Position numbers and translations under genes: made by a program. The notes beneath the pieces are model-generated. The model worked only from the letters and a program-made list of their open reading frames with translations, was not told the origin of the DNA and ran no database searches. Shown piece after piece: positions 8,446 to 17,176 of a stretch of 64,000 nt of DNA. This DNA is from Rubrivivax sp. (GTDB lineage: Bacteria > Pseudomonadota > Gammaproteobacteria > Burkholderiales > Burkholderiaceae_C), in NCBI GenBank assembly GCA_030653385.1, contig JAURZM010000007.1, positions 62,001-126,000 of the forward strand, read 5' to 3'. Each line of letters starts with the position of its first letter. The stretch's first letter is position 1.

Positions 8446-8904
8446 TCAGCCGCCGCAACCGCCAAGGGTCACTTTGATTTCCTTGGCCGCGTACAGCACC
8501 CTGCCATCGGCCATCAGGGCCACGGCAAAGACGTTGGACGACTGGCCCATCTTCACGCGGGTGTTGAAGTTGGCCTCGACGGCATCGCTGACGTCGAACA
8601 CCGCGGCCAGCGCGCTGGGGTTTTTTTCCACCATCAGCGCCAGGCGCTTCACGCCCGGCAGCGTGGTGCTGCAGCCCACCGGAACGACAGCGCCGTTTTC
8701 CGCGATGTCGGGGCCGGTGATGGTGACGTCCTTGCTTTCGACGGGGGCGCCACCGCCAAGTGCCTTGGCGGCTTCCGCCAGGGTCTTGGCTTCGAATGCG
8801 GCCTGGGCCCAGGCGGCCTGGGCCACGCTGGGCAGCAGGCCGGCCGTGGCCAGCAAGGCGGCCAGTTGGGCGCTGGTGCTCAGCACATCGCGACGGGTTT
8901 GCAT
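8446..8904 (-). CDS. soxY: SoxY, sulfur-carrier subunit of SoxYZ
   Basis: 152 residues. The last five are GGCGG, the mobile arm whose cysteine (C150) carries the sulfur intermediates through the Sox cycle. The N-terminus TRRDVLSTSAQLAALLATAG is a twin-arginine signal. The middle has the NFNTRVKMGQSSNVFAVAL beta-sandwich stretch of the family. It is followed 21 bases later by soxZ. Confidence 0.96.
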   Translation of the reverse strand: MQTRRDVLSTSAQLAALLATAGLLPSVAQAAWAQAAFEAKTLAEAAKALGGGAPVESKDVTITGPDIAENGAVVPVGCSTTLPGVKRLALMVEKNPSALAAVFDVSDAVEANFNTRVKMGQSSNVFAVALMADGRVLYAAKEIKVTLGGCGG

Positions 8905-8974
8905 GAGGTTCTCTCCTTCGGGGTCTGTCGGGTCGTGTCAGTGAAAACGTTCGTCGATGCCGTCTCGAGGACAG

Positions 8975-10081
8975 TTATCGCTTCATGCCGTCGGCCAGCC
9001 ATTGTGCGATGGCCCTGGCGTCGTCAGCGGAAAGGGTTTGTACGGGCATGGGTATCGGCCCCCACACACCGCCGCCACCCTCCCGGATCTTCTGCGTCAG
9101 GTAGGCCACGGCGTCGCCGCGACCGGCGTACCTGGTGGCCACTTCTTTCAGGCCGGGGCCCACGACCTTGTTGTCCATGCCGTGGCAGGTGAGGCAATTG
9201 TGCTTTCGTGCAAGGGCCTGTGCTGCACTGGCCTTGCTGTCGACCACGGCGGGTGCCGCGGCCGCAGCCGCAGCGGGTGCTGCACCCGGCGCCCGTGTGG
9301 TGTCGGCACCGCGTTGTGCACCCACCAGCCGGTTTTGCTCGGCCAGGTTGCCGTGTGCGTTGCGTGCAAAGTCGGGCAGAAAGGAAGCCACGGTGGCTTC
9401 GGTGGCGCAGTTGTTCATGCAGGCCGTGGCCTTGACGTCGGGCTTGCCGCCGTTGCCCAGGCTGCGGCCGGGCCACAGGCCGTGGTCGGTCTGCATGCCC
9501 TTGCGGTTGGGCAGCAAGGCGTGGGTCTGCGCCATGTTGGCGTCGCTCAGGGTGTAGTTGTCGGGCACCACGCCGCCCAGGTTGAGCAGGAAGGCCGTCA
9601 CGGCGTAGACCTCGTCGGGCTGCAGCGACTTGGGCGCGTTCCACGGCATCGCGCGGTTGATGTAGTCCCACAAGGTGCTGAGCGTGGGCACCTTCATCAA
9701 GGTGGTGCGGCCTGGGTAGGCGCCGTCGGTGAGACGCGCCACGCGGCCGGTTTTCACGTCGTCCTTGGTGGTGCCACCGACCAGCGGCGAAAAGACCTCG
9801 TTGCTCTCGCCGAACACACCGTGGCAGGAAGCGCACTTCGCTTCCCAGACGTCCTGCCCGCGCGAGACGCTGCCGCTGCCCTTGGGCAGGCCCTTGAAAT
9901 CGGGCCGCACGTCGATGTCCCAGGCCTGCACTTCCTTGGGTGTGGCAGCCCGGCCCAGGCCCGGATACACGGTGGACTGCGCCTGAGCGGCCAGGCTGAT
10001 GAACAGCCCGCCAAACAGCCCACCCAGCAGGCTCACCGCCGCGACGGATGACTTGCGACGAAGCTCAGGACAGCTGGACAT
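8975..10081 (-). CDS. soxD: SoxD, diheme cytochrome subunit of sulfane dehydrogenase SoxCD
   Basis: 368 residues with a signal peptide (about 1-35) and two CxxCH sites: CASCH (C83-H87) and CLTCH (C296-H300). Met in PIPMPVQTL is a probable distal ligand of the second haem. An alanine-rich linker (about 262-290) joins the two domains, and two further cysteines sit at CMNNC (221-225). SoxCD oxidises SoxY-bound sulfane sulfur. The start overlaps the end of soxC by 17 bases, so the two are translated together. Confidence 0.93.
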   Translation of the reverse strand: MSSCPELRRKSSVAAVSLLGGLFGGLFISLAAQAQSTVYPGLGRAATPKEVQAWDIDVRPDFKGLPKGSGSVSRGQDVWEAKCASCHGVFGESNEVFSPLVGGTTKDDVKTGRVARLTDGAYPGRTTLMKVPTLSTLWDYINRAMPWNAPKSLQPDEVYAVTAFLLNLGGVVPDNYTLSDANMAQTHALLPNRKGMQTDHGLWPGRSLGNGGKPDVKATACMNNCATEATVASFLPDFARNAHGNLAEQNRLVGAQRGADTTRAPGAAPAAAAAAAPAVVDSKASAAQALARKHNCLTCHGMDNKVVGPGLKEVATRYAGRGDAVAYLTQKIREGGGGVWGPIPMPVQTLSADDARAIAQWLADGMKR

Positions 10082-11447
10082 TTTTCACCTCGCCGCTGTC
10101 CTGCACGAGCCAGGTCTGGACCGAATGGTTGTGGTAGATCGACCGTGTGCCACGCACCGCGCGCAGTTGCCGGTAGGTGGGCTGCACGTAGCCGGTTTCG
10201 TCCACCGCACGGCTCTGCAGCAGTGCCGGTTTGCCGTCCCACACCCAGGGCAGCGTGAAGCGGGTCAGGCACTTGTCCATCACCGGGCCCTGCAGTTGCG
10301 CGGGTTTCCAGTTGCGCCCGCCGTCGACCGACACGTCCACCTTCCTGACCTTGCCGCGGCCGCTCCACGCCAGGCCGGTGATTTGGTAGAAGCCCTTGTC
10401 CAGCAGCACCTGGCCGCCGCTGGGCGTGGTGATCACGCTCTTGCATTCCTGGATGCTGCTGTACTGGCGATGCCGACCATCGGGCATCAGGTCGATGTAG
10501 TGAATGGCTTCGTCCTTGCTCGCATAGGGCATGTCACCCACTTCGATGCGGCGCAGGTACTTGACCCAGCTGACACCCTGCACACCCGGCACCACCAGGC
10601 GCAGCGGGTAGCCGTTTTCGGGACGCAGCATCTCGCCGTTCTGGCCATAGGCCACCAGCACCTCGCCCGACTCCACCATCTCCATCGGAATCGTGCGGGT
10701 CATGCTGGACCCGTCGGCGCCTTCAGCCAGCACGAAGCGGCCGCGCTTCACATCCACGCCCGCCATGTCGAGCAGCAGCTTCAGCGGCACGCCGGTGAAT
10801 TCGCTGCAGCTGATCATGCCGTGGCTGTACTGGCAGGTGGGCACCGCGACGTTGCCCCATTCCATGCCGGTGTTGGCGCCACATTCGATGAAGTGGAAGC
10901 GGCTCACCGACGGCAGCCGCATCAGCTCGTCCATCGTGAAGACCATCGGCCGCTTCAGCATGCGCTCGTCGCTGCCGTTCAACATCAGGCGGTGCTTGGA
11001 CGGGTCGATGTCCCACCAGCCCTGGTGGTGGCGCTCGAAGTGCAGGCCGCTGGGCGTGACGATGCCAAACAGGCTTTGCAGCGGTGCAAAGCTCACGCTG
11101 GACTGCGTGGTCTGCGTCAGGCCCGGGCTCTGGCGCCGTTGCACGTTTTTCTCGAACTGGCTGGGCGCGCCGTAACCGTCGGTGGCCACACCCTGGCCCA
11201 AACCCGTGGTGTGTGCGGGCAGGTTCAGGATGTGCGGGTCGCCGCCTTCGGCAGGCACCGGGTTGGCTTGCGACAACGTGGCGGTCGACGCCGTGCCGGC
11301 CACCGCCGCCGCCAAGGCATTGCGGATGAAGTCACGCCGACCCGCCTTCGCCTGCGAAAAGACGGTTCGCACACCGTCCTTGCTGATGAAGTTTTCGGGC
11401 GCCTTGAGCAGGCGGCCCGCTGGGCTGGGCGGCTCGGTGACGTTCAC
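10065..11447 (-). CDS. soxC: SoxC, molybdenum subunit of sulfane dehydrogenase SoxCD
   Basis: 460 residues of the sulfite-oxidase fold. The molybdenum ligand cysteine is C189 in FHFIECGANTG. The Tat signal is GRRDFIRNALAAAVAG (37-52), preceded by an unusually long n-region of about 35 residues that is common in SoxC. The start is GTG at 11447 with AAGGAG five bases upstream. It is the first gene of the operon. Its presence means thiosulfate should be oxidised fully to sulfate without obligatory sulfur globules, as known for SoxCD-containing bacteria. Confidence 0.95.
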   Translation of the reverse strand: MNVTEPPSPAGRLLKAPENFISKDGVRTVFSQAKAGRRDFIRNALAAAVAGTASTATLSQANPVPAEGGDPHILNLPAHTTGLGQGVATDGYGAPSQFEKNVQRRQSPGLTQTTQSSVSFAPLQSLFGIVTPSGLHFERHHQGWWDIDPSKHRLMLNGSDERMLKRPMVFTMDELMRLPSVSRFHFIECGANTGMEWGNVAVPTCQYSHGMISCSEFTGVPLKLLLDMAGVDVKRGRFVLAEGADGSSMTRTIPMEMVESGEVLVAYGQNGEMLRPENGYPLRLVVPGVQGVSWVKYLRRIEVGDMPYASKDEAIHYIDLMPDGRHRQYSSIQECKSVITTPSGGQVLLDKGFYQITGLAWSGRGKVRKVDVSVDGGRNWKPAQLQGPVMDKCLTRFTLPWVWDGKPALLQSRAVDETGYVQPTYRQLRAVRGTRSIYHNHSVQTWLVQDSGEVKNVQLS

Positions 11448-11460
11448 CAGGGCTCCTTAG

Positions 11461-11497
11461 ATTCGGATATAAGCAATCACGAATATAAAGCAGTCAA
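11461..11497 (-). promoter_or_regulatory. Probable sox operon promoter with operator-like repeats
   Basis: On the minus strand TTGACT (11497-11492) and CTTATA (11473-11468) are separated by 18 bases, upstream of soxC. The patch is strikingly AT-rich for this genome. It also holds an inverted repeat ATTCG (11461-11465) / CGAAT (11480-11484) and a direct repeat of ATATAA at about 16-base spacing. ArsR-type sulfur regulators bind such AT-rich repeats. No such regulator gene is in the window. Confidence 0.5.
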
Positions 11498-11564
11498 TCC
11501 CGGATGGCACTGGTGTAAACGCGGAGTACCGGGGTCCGCCTGGCCTGGGCCGACCCCAGACCGG

Positions 11565-11990
11565 TCAGGGCTGGCCGACGATCGAGGCCGTGGCCATCAG
11601 TTCCTGGAACAGCGCCATCGACACCTGCCCCGACACCGCAAACGGGTCCAGCGTCGGCCGCTCGGAATACTTCAGCAGCAAACCCGGGTTCAGGCGCGAC
11701 ATGTTGACCTGCCCCATGCTCCAGCCGGCAAACCGCCGCTCGCCGATTTCTTCGTAACACAGCAGTTCCACGTCGGTGTGGCGCGGGTCGGTGGCGATGC
11801 GGTTGTAGAGCTTGTTGACGGCACTGCGGCCACCTTCCAGCACCTGCAGGAAGATGCCTTCGCTGAAACACAGCACCCCAGTCACGCCTTGCGACGGGTT
11901 GTTGGCCTTGCTCTTGCGCACGATGGCGAGCAGGGCATCCTGGTCGATGGCGGGCACGGCGCGGCTGGCGTACATGAGGCGGACGAGCAT
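11565..11990 (-). CDS. Short BLUF-domain photoreceptor protein
   Basis: 141 residues. Residues 1-93 form a BLUF (blue light using FAD) domain: LVRLMYASRA with the key Tyr7, then NNPSQGVTGVLCF with N and the downstream G, then EGIFLQVLEGG with the key Gln, and a Trp in RRFAGWSMG. The C-terminal helices (about 94-141) match the cap of short stand-alone BLUF proteins. There is no output domain, so signalling must go through a partner. It lies 38 bases after folE and 117 bases before soxC on the same strand. Light control of the sox genes is only a possibility. Confidence 0.88.
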   Translation of the reverse strand: MLVRLMYASRAVPAIDQDALLAIVRKSKANNPSQGVTGVLCFSEGIFLQVLEGGRSAVNKLYNRIATDPRHTDVELLCYEEIGERRFAGWSMGQVNMSRLNPGLLLKYSERPTLDPFAVSGQVSMALFQELMATASIVGQP

Positions 11991-12028
11991 GGTGGGGTGT
12001 CCTGGAATCGGGCGAATGGGGTGGGCGT

Positions 12029-12778
12029 TCAGCTGTGCTTGCGGGGCAGCAGCGACAGGAACTCGCGGCGCAGCTTGGCGTCTTTCAGGAAGGCACCGCG
12101 CATCACGCTGTTGACCATGGCACTCTGGTTGTCCTTCACACCGCGCCAGTGCATGCAGAAGTGGTCGGCTTCCATCACGATGGCCAGGCCGTCGGGGCGC
12201 ACCCGTTCCTGCAATTCATTGGCCAGCATGGTGACGGCTTCTTCCTGGATCTGCGGCCGGCTCATGATCCAGTCGGCGATGCGCGCGTACTTGGACAGGC
12301 CGATCAGGTTGCTGTGTTCATTGGGCAGGATGCCGATCCACACCTTGCCGAAGATCGGGCACATGTGGTGGCTGCAGGCGCTGCGGATCGTGATGGGGCC
12401 CACGATCATCAGCTCGTTCAGGCGCTCGGCATTCGGAAACTCGGTCACCGCAGGCATCGGCACGTAGCGGCCGCGGAAGACCTCTTCGATGTACATCTTG
12501 GCCACGCGCTTGGCCGTTTCGTTGGTGTTGTGGTCGCTGTCGGTGTCGATCACCAGCGCCTGCAGCACTTCTTGCAGCTTGGCCTGCACTTCGGCCTTCA
12601 ACTCGACCAGTTCACCTTCGCGCACATAGGCCGAGATGTTGTCGTTGGCGTGGTAACGCCGGCCGGCGCTGACAACGCGGTAGCGGATGCGCTCGGAAGC
12701 CGGCAGCTGGGCCAGTTCTTCTTCACTGCGGAATATCCGCGCGGCGGGGTCGGTGGGTGAAGAGCCTTTGCTGGACAT
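12029..12778 (-). CDS. folE: GTP cyclohydrolase I
   Basis: 249 residues. It converts GTP to 7,8-dihydroneopterin triphosphate, the first step of folate (and tetrahydrobiopterin) synthesis. Zinc and active-site residues are visible in CSHHMCPIFGKVWIGI (from C135) and in DHFCMHWRG near the C-terminus. The core begins near residue 60; about 50 extra N-terminal residues precede it. The gene diverges from rsmB across an 86-base gap and is followed by the BLUF gene. Confidence 0.95.
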   Translation of the reverse strand: MSSKGSSPTDPAARIFRSEEELAQLPASERIRYRVVSAGRRYHANDNISAYVREGELVELKAEVQAKLQEVLQALVIDTDSDHNTNETAKRVAKMYIEEVFRGRYVPMPAVTEFPNAERLNELMIVGPITIRSACSHHMCPIFGKVWIGILPNEHSNLIGLSKYARIADWIMSRPQIQEEAVTMLANELQERVRPDGLAIVMEADHFCMHWRGVKDNQSAMVNSVMRGAFLKDAKLRREFLSLLPRKHS

Positions 12779-12864
12779 GCTGGGCGGCGGCGGGCTGGCT
12801 TAAAGGAATTGCATTGTGCGCTGCGCCGGTGCCTGTGGCAGCGTGCGCAGACTAGACTGGGGCC

Positions 12865-14235
12865 ATGACAGGGGTCATTGCCAACCACGCTGCGTCGCCA
12901 CCGCTTTCACGGCTGCTGGAGCAGACTGCCGACACCGTGCAGGCGGTGCGTGGCGGCCGTTCGCTCACCGACGTGCTGGCCCGCGTGCAGGCCGACCTGC
13001 GGCCAGGTGTGCAGTCGCTCAGCTTCCACACGCTGCGCTGGCTGGGCAGTGCCACCGAGGTGCGCGCCTTGCTTGCGCCCAAGACACCACCGCCCAACGT
13101 CGACGCGCTGCTGGTCACCGCGCTGGCGCTGCTGTGGCCCGAGGCCTCACGCGACGAGCCCCTGCCCTACCCCGAACACACACTGGTCGACCAGGCCGTG
13201 CACGCGGCGCGGCTGCGCACACCAGCGGCAGCAGCCTTCATCAATGCCGTGTTGCGCCGCTTCCTGCGCGAGAAGGACACGCTGGCGCAAGCCGCGAAAC
13301 ATTCGCCCGTCGGCGCCTACAACCACCCACTGTGGTGGATCGAACGTGTCAAGCGCGACTGGCCACAAGACTGGCAGGCGCTGCTGAGCAGCGCCAACCA
13401 GCGCCCGCCGATGACGCTGCGTGTCAATGCCCGCCGCGGCACCGGCAACGCCTACGTGCAGCGCCTGGCCGCGCTGGGCCGCAATGCCACGCTCATCGAA
13501 GACCCGGCGCTGGGCGGCCAGGCCGTGGTGCTGGCCCAGGCCTGCCCGGTGCAGCAGTTGCACGGTTTTGCCGAAGGTGAGGTCTCGGTGCAGGACGCGG
13601 CCGCACAACGTGCCGCCCACCTGCTGCTGCATGCGGGCGAAAGGGGCAGTCTGCAACCCGGCGCCCGTGTGCTGGACGCCTGTGCCGCGCCCGGCGGCAA
13701 AACCGCGCACCTGCTGGAACTGGCCGACCTGGACCTGCTGGCCCTGGACAGCGACCCGCTGCGCCTGGCGCGGGTGCAGGACACGCTGAACCGCCTGCAG
13801 CTGAAGGCCGAGCTGAAAGCCGGCGACGCCCGCCAGCCCCAGGGCTGGTGGGACGGCAAGCCCTTCGACGCCATCCTGCTGGACGCCCCCTGCACCGCCA
13901 GCGGCATCGTGCGCCGCCACCCCGACGTGCGCTGGCTGCGCCGGGCCGACGACATCAACGCGCTGGCCCGCATCCAGGCCCAGATGCTGGACGCGCTGTG
14001 GCCTCTGCTGGCCCCGGGTGGCAGGCTGCTGTATGCCACCTGTTCGATCTTCCAGGCCGAAGGCAGGCACCAGATCGACGCATTTATGCAACGCCTGGGT
14101 GCCGGCTCAGCCATACCGGACCCGGGTTCTCCCGGACACCTGCTGCCCAGCCGCGACAATGGCTTGCCCGGAGAAACCGGCCGCAGCACGGCCCTGCAGG
14201 ACGGTTTCTTCTACGCACTGCTTCACAAGACCTAG
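12865..14235 (+). CDS. rsmB: 16S rRNA (cytosine-967-C5)-methyltransferase RsmB
   Basis: 456 residues. An N-terminal NusB-like RNA-binding domain (about 15-150) is followed by a Rossmann methyltransferase domain. The SAM loop is DACAAPGGKT (about 272-281). The two cysteines of m5C methyltransferases are in LDAPCTASGIVRRHPD and LYATCSIF. The set rsmB–DUF4390–ntrY–ntrX is a frequent order in Burkholderiales. The next gene starts 15 bases downstream. Confidence 0.95.
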   Translation: MTGVIANHAASPPLSRLLEQTADTVQAVRGGRSLTDVLARVQADLRPGVQSLSFHTLRWLGSATEVRALLAPKTPPPNVDALLVTALALLWPEASRDEPLPYPEHTLVDQAVHAARLRTPAAAAFINAVLRRFLREKDTLAQAAKHSPVGAYNHPLWWIERVKRDWPQDWQALLSSANQRPPMTLRVNARRGTGNAYVQRLAALGRNATLIEDPALGGQAVVLAQACPVQQLHGFAEGEVSVQDAAAQRAAHLLLHAGERGSLQPGARVLDACAAPGGKTAHLLELADLDLLALDSDPLRLARVQDTLNRLQLKAELKAGDARQPQGWWDGKPFDAILLDAPCTASGIVRRHPDVRWLRRADDINALARIQAQMLDALWPLLAPGGRLLYATCSIFQAEGRHQIDAFMQRLGAGSAIPDPGSPGHLLPSRDNGLPGETGRSTALQDGFFYALLHKT

Positions 14236-14250
14236 ACAAGCCGCCGCCCC

Positions 14251-14838
14251 ATGCACGTGCCTTTGGTCCGCCAACACATCAAGCAGGACCTGTTGGCCTT
14301 GCTGCTGGTGCTGGCCGTGCTGCTGTCGCTGCTGCTGACCCCGGCCGCGGTGCGCGCCCAGGGCGTGGAGCTGCTGACGCTGGAAACCAACAAGTCCGAA
14401 GGCACGATCAATCTCGATTTCGTGGCCCGCGTCACCCTGCCCAAGGCGGTGGAAGACGCGCTGCAGCGCGGTGTGCCGGTGTACTTCGTGGCCGAAGCGC
14501 AGATGTTCCGCAACCGCTGGTACTGGCGTGACGAGCGGGTGGCCCGGGTCTCGCGTTCGTGGCGGCTGGCCTACCGGCCGCTGACCAGCGACTGGCGCGT
14601 CAGCCTGGGTGGCCTGAGCCAGACCTACTCCACCATGGCCGAGGCGCTGGCCATCGTCTCGCGCAGCGGCAACTGGAAATTGGTCGACGTGGCGCAGCTG
14701 GACGGCGAAAAAAGCTTCTACGTCGAGTTCAGCTATCGGCTGGACACCACGCAGTTGCCAGGGCCCATGCAGTTTGGCCTGGGCGGGCAAAGCGACTGGG
14801 CGCTGGGCGCCAGCCGCACGCTCAAGGTCGAGCCCTGA
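14251..14838 (+). CDS. DUF4390 exported protein
   Basis: 195 residues with a signal peptide or N-terminal anchor (about 12-35, LLALLLVLAVLLSLLLTPAA). The rest is a predicted beta-rich domain of unknown function, with features such as FRNRWYWRDERV and RSWRLAYRPLTSDWRVS. Its fixed position between rsmB and the NtrY-like kinase suggests a link to envelope or two-component signalling, without proof. It ends 17 bases before the kinase start. Confidence 0.8.
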   Translation: MHVPLVRQHIKQDLLALLLVLAVLLSLLLTPAAVRAQGVELLTLETNKSEGTINLDFVARVTLPKAVEDALQRGVPVYFVAEAQMFRNRWYWRDERVARVSRSWRLAYRPLTSDWRVSLGGLSQTYSTMAEALAIVSRSGNWKLVDVAQLDGEKSFYVEFSYRLDTTQLPGPMQFGLGGQSDWALGASRTLKVEP

Positions 14839-14855
14839 GCTTCCGCGCCAAGTCC

Positions 14856-17165
14856 ATGTCCGCCTCTGCCCGCTGGGCCTGGATCGTCTCAACCATCGCC
14901 GCCACCGGCGCCACGCTGGTGCTGGCCTTCGTGCTGAGCTTCTCCCGGCCCGACGGCAGCTTCTACGAACGCAATTTTGTCTGGCTGTTCTGGATCAACG
15001 TCGCGGTGGCGCTGCTGCTGGGCCTGGTGGTGCTGCTGGTGGCGCTGCGGCTGGCCGTGCGCCTGCGCCGCGGCAAGTTCGGCAGCCGGCTGCTCATCAA
15101 GCTGGCCGGCATCTTTGCGCTGGTGGGGCTGCTGCCGGGCCTGGTGATCTACACCGTGAGCTACCAGTTCGTGAGCCGCAGCATCGAAGCCTGGTTCGAT
15201 GTGCGCATGGCCGGTGCACTGGACGCCGGCCTGGCCCTGGGCAAAGGCACGCTGGAAGCGCTGGCGACCGACCTGGTGGACAAGGTGCGGGTGGGCGCCG
15301 AGCGGCTGGCCGACAGCGGGCCCAGCGGCGTGCCGCTGACGCTGGAGCGCCTGCGCGAGCAGATCGGCGCCAGCGAGGTCAGCCTGGTCAATGCCAACGG
15401 CCAGGTGCTGCTGACCGCTGGCGGCGCGGCCGCATCAGGCCCGCCCGAACGCCCCACCGCCACCTTGCTGCGCACCGCGCGCACGGGTGGCAGCGGCAGC
15501 CAGGTCGAAGGCCTGGACGACGAGTCGCTGAGCCCCGGCAGCCCGGGCCCGCGGCTGCGCGCGCTGGCGCGCGTGCCGCGCAACCAGGTCACCTTGTTCG
15601 GTGGCGAAGACCGCTTCCTGATGGTGGTGCAACCCCTGTCGCGTTCGCTGGCCTTCAATGCCCTGGCCGTGCAGTCGGCCTACAGCGAGTACCAGCAGCG
15701 GGCCTTGTCGCGTGACAGCCTGCGGCGCATGTACATCGGCACGCTGACGCTGACGCTGGTGCTGGCGGTGTTTGCCGCCGTGCTGCTGGCCATCGTGCTG
15801 GGCAACCAGCTGGCGCGGCCACTGCTGCTGCTGGCCGACGGCGTGCGCCAGGTGGCCGCCGGCGACCTGACGGCCAAACCGGTGTTTGCCAGTGGCGACG
15901 AACTGGGCGGCCTGACACGCAGCTTTGCCGACATGACGGCACAGGTGGCCGACGCCCGCAGCCAGGTGGAAAGGGGCATGGGCCAGCTGGAAGCGGCGCG
16001 CACACGCCTGCAGACCATCCTGGACACACTGACCGCCGGTGTCATCGTGTTCGACCGCGAAGGCCGCATCGACACCGTGAACCCCGGCGCCACGCGCATC
16101 CTGCAGCGGCCCTTGTCGGCCTGGCGCGGCCAGCACCTGTCCGACCTGCCCGACCTGCAGGAGTTTTCGCACAGCGTCGAGCAGCGCTTCGAACTGCTGG
16201 CCACCAGCCCCGAAGCCGGTGAACGCGACCAGTGGCAGGAAAGCTTCGACCTCAAACGCGGCGACGGCGCCACGCTGACGCTGCTGGTGCGCGGCGCCAG
16301 CCTGCCGGGCGAAGCGCGGCTGATGGTCTTCGACGACATCACCGAGGTGGTGTCCGCGCAGCGCAGCGCCGCCTGGGCCGAGGTGGCGCGCCGGCTGGCG
16401 CACGAGATCAAGAACCCGCTCACGCCCATCCAGCTGTCAGCCGAACGGCTGCAGCACCGCCTGGGTCACAAGCTGGAAGGCAACGACCAGGCGCTGCTGG
16501 CGCGCAGCGTGAACACCATCGTCAACCAGGTGCAGGCGATGCAGACCCTGGTCAACGAGTTCCGCGACTACGCGCGCCTGCCTGCGGCCCAGATGTTGCC
16601 GCTGGACCTGAATGCGCTGGCCGCCGAAGTGCTGGCCTTGTATGGCCAGGCGCAAGACAACGGCTTGCTGGTGGCGCAACTGGAAAGCGGCCTGCCGCGC
16701 ATCCTGGGCGACGCCACGCAGCTGCGGCAGGTGATCCACAACCTGGTGCAGAACGCGCTGGATGCCGTCAGCGACCGGCCCGACGGCCAGGCCGAACTGA
16801 TCACCACTGCCGCACGCGGCGAACACGGCGAACTGCGCGCGGTGCGCCTGACCGTCATCGACAACGGCCCGGGTTTTGCCGACAAGGTGCTCAAACGGGC
16901 CTTCGAACCTTATGTCACCACCAAGAGCAAAGGCACCGGCCTGGGCCTGGCGGTGGTGAAGAAGATCGCCGACGAACACGGTGCGCGTTTGCGCGCCGCC
17001 AACCTGCATGCAGGCGACGAACCCGACGGCCCGATCACCGGGGCACGGGTTTCGTTATCATTTTCGAACTTTGCCGTCACGCCACCCGGGGACACGCCCA
17101 GCCCAAGCGCTGCAGCGAACACCCCGGCGACCCCCCCGGCGACAACCCGCGATACAACGCAGTAA
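14856..17165 (+). CDS. NtrY-like membrane sensor histidine kinase
   Basis: 769 residues from the ATG at 14856, the first codon giving a normal N-terminus before the first membrane helix; the frame is open upstream but overlaps DUF4390. Domains in order: three membrane helices within residues 1-110, an extracytoplasmic loop (about 125-275), a further helix (about 290-315), HAMP (LARPLLLLADGVRQVAAGDL), PAS (DTLTAGVIVFDREGRID), HisKA with RRLAHEIKNPLTPIQLSAE, then the ATPase boxes NLVQNALDAV, DNGPGF and GTGLGLAVVKK. A proline/threonine-rich tail ends it. It pairs with the regulator 11 bases downstream. Confidence 0.9.
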   Translation: MSASARWAWIVSTIAATGATLVLAFVLSFSRPDGSFYERNFVWLFWINVAVALLLGLVVLLVALRLAVRLRRGKFGSRLLIKLAGIFALVGLLPGLVIYTVSYQFVSRSIEAWFDVRMAGALDAGLALGKGTLEALATDLVDKVRVGAERLADSGPSGVPLTLERLREQIGASEVSLVNANGQVLLTAGGAAASGPPERPTATLLRTARTGGSGSQVEGLDDESLSPGSPGPRLRALARVPRNQVTLFGGEDRFLMVVQPLSRSLAFNALAVQSAYSEYQQRALSRDSLRRMYIGTLTLTLVLAVFAAVLLAIVLGNQLARPLLLLADGVRQVAAGDLTAKPVFASGDELGGLTRSFADMTAQVADARSQVERGMGQLEAARTRLQTILDTLTAGVIVFDREGRIDTVNPGATRILQRPLSAWRGQHLSDLPDLQEFSHSVEQRFELLATSPEAGERDQWQESFDLKRGDGATLTLLVRGASLPGEARLMVFDDITEVVSAQRSAAWAEVARRLAHEIKNPLTPIQLSAERLQHRLGHKLEGNDQALLARSVNTIVNQVQAMQTLVNEFRDYARLPAAQMLPLDLNALAAEVLALYGQAQDNGLLVAQLESGLPRILGDATQLRQVIHNLVQNALDAVSDRPDGQAELITTAARGEHGELRAVRLTVIDNGPGFADKVLKRAFEPYVTTKSKGTGLGLAVVKKIADEHGARLRAANLHAGDEPDGPITGARVSLSFSNFAVTPPGDTPSPSAAANTPATPPATTRDTTQ

Positions 17166-17176
17166 GCACGAGGCGC

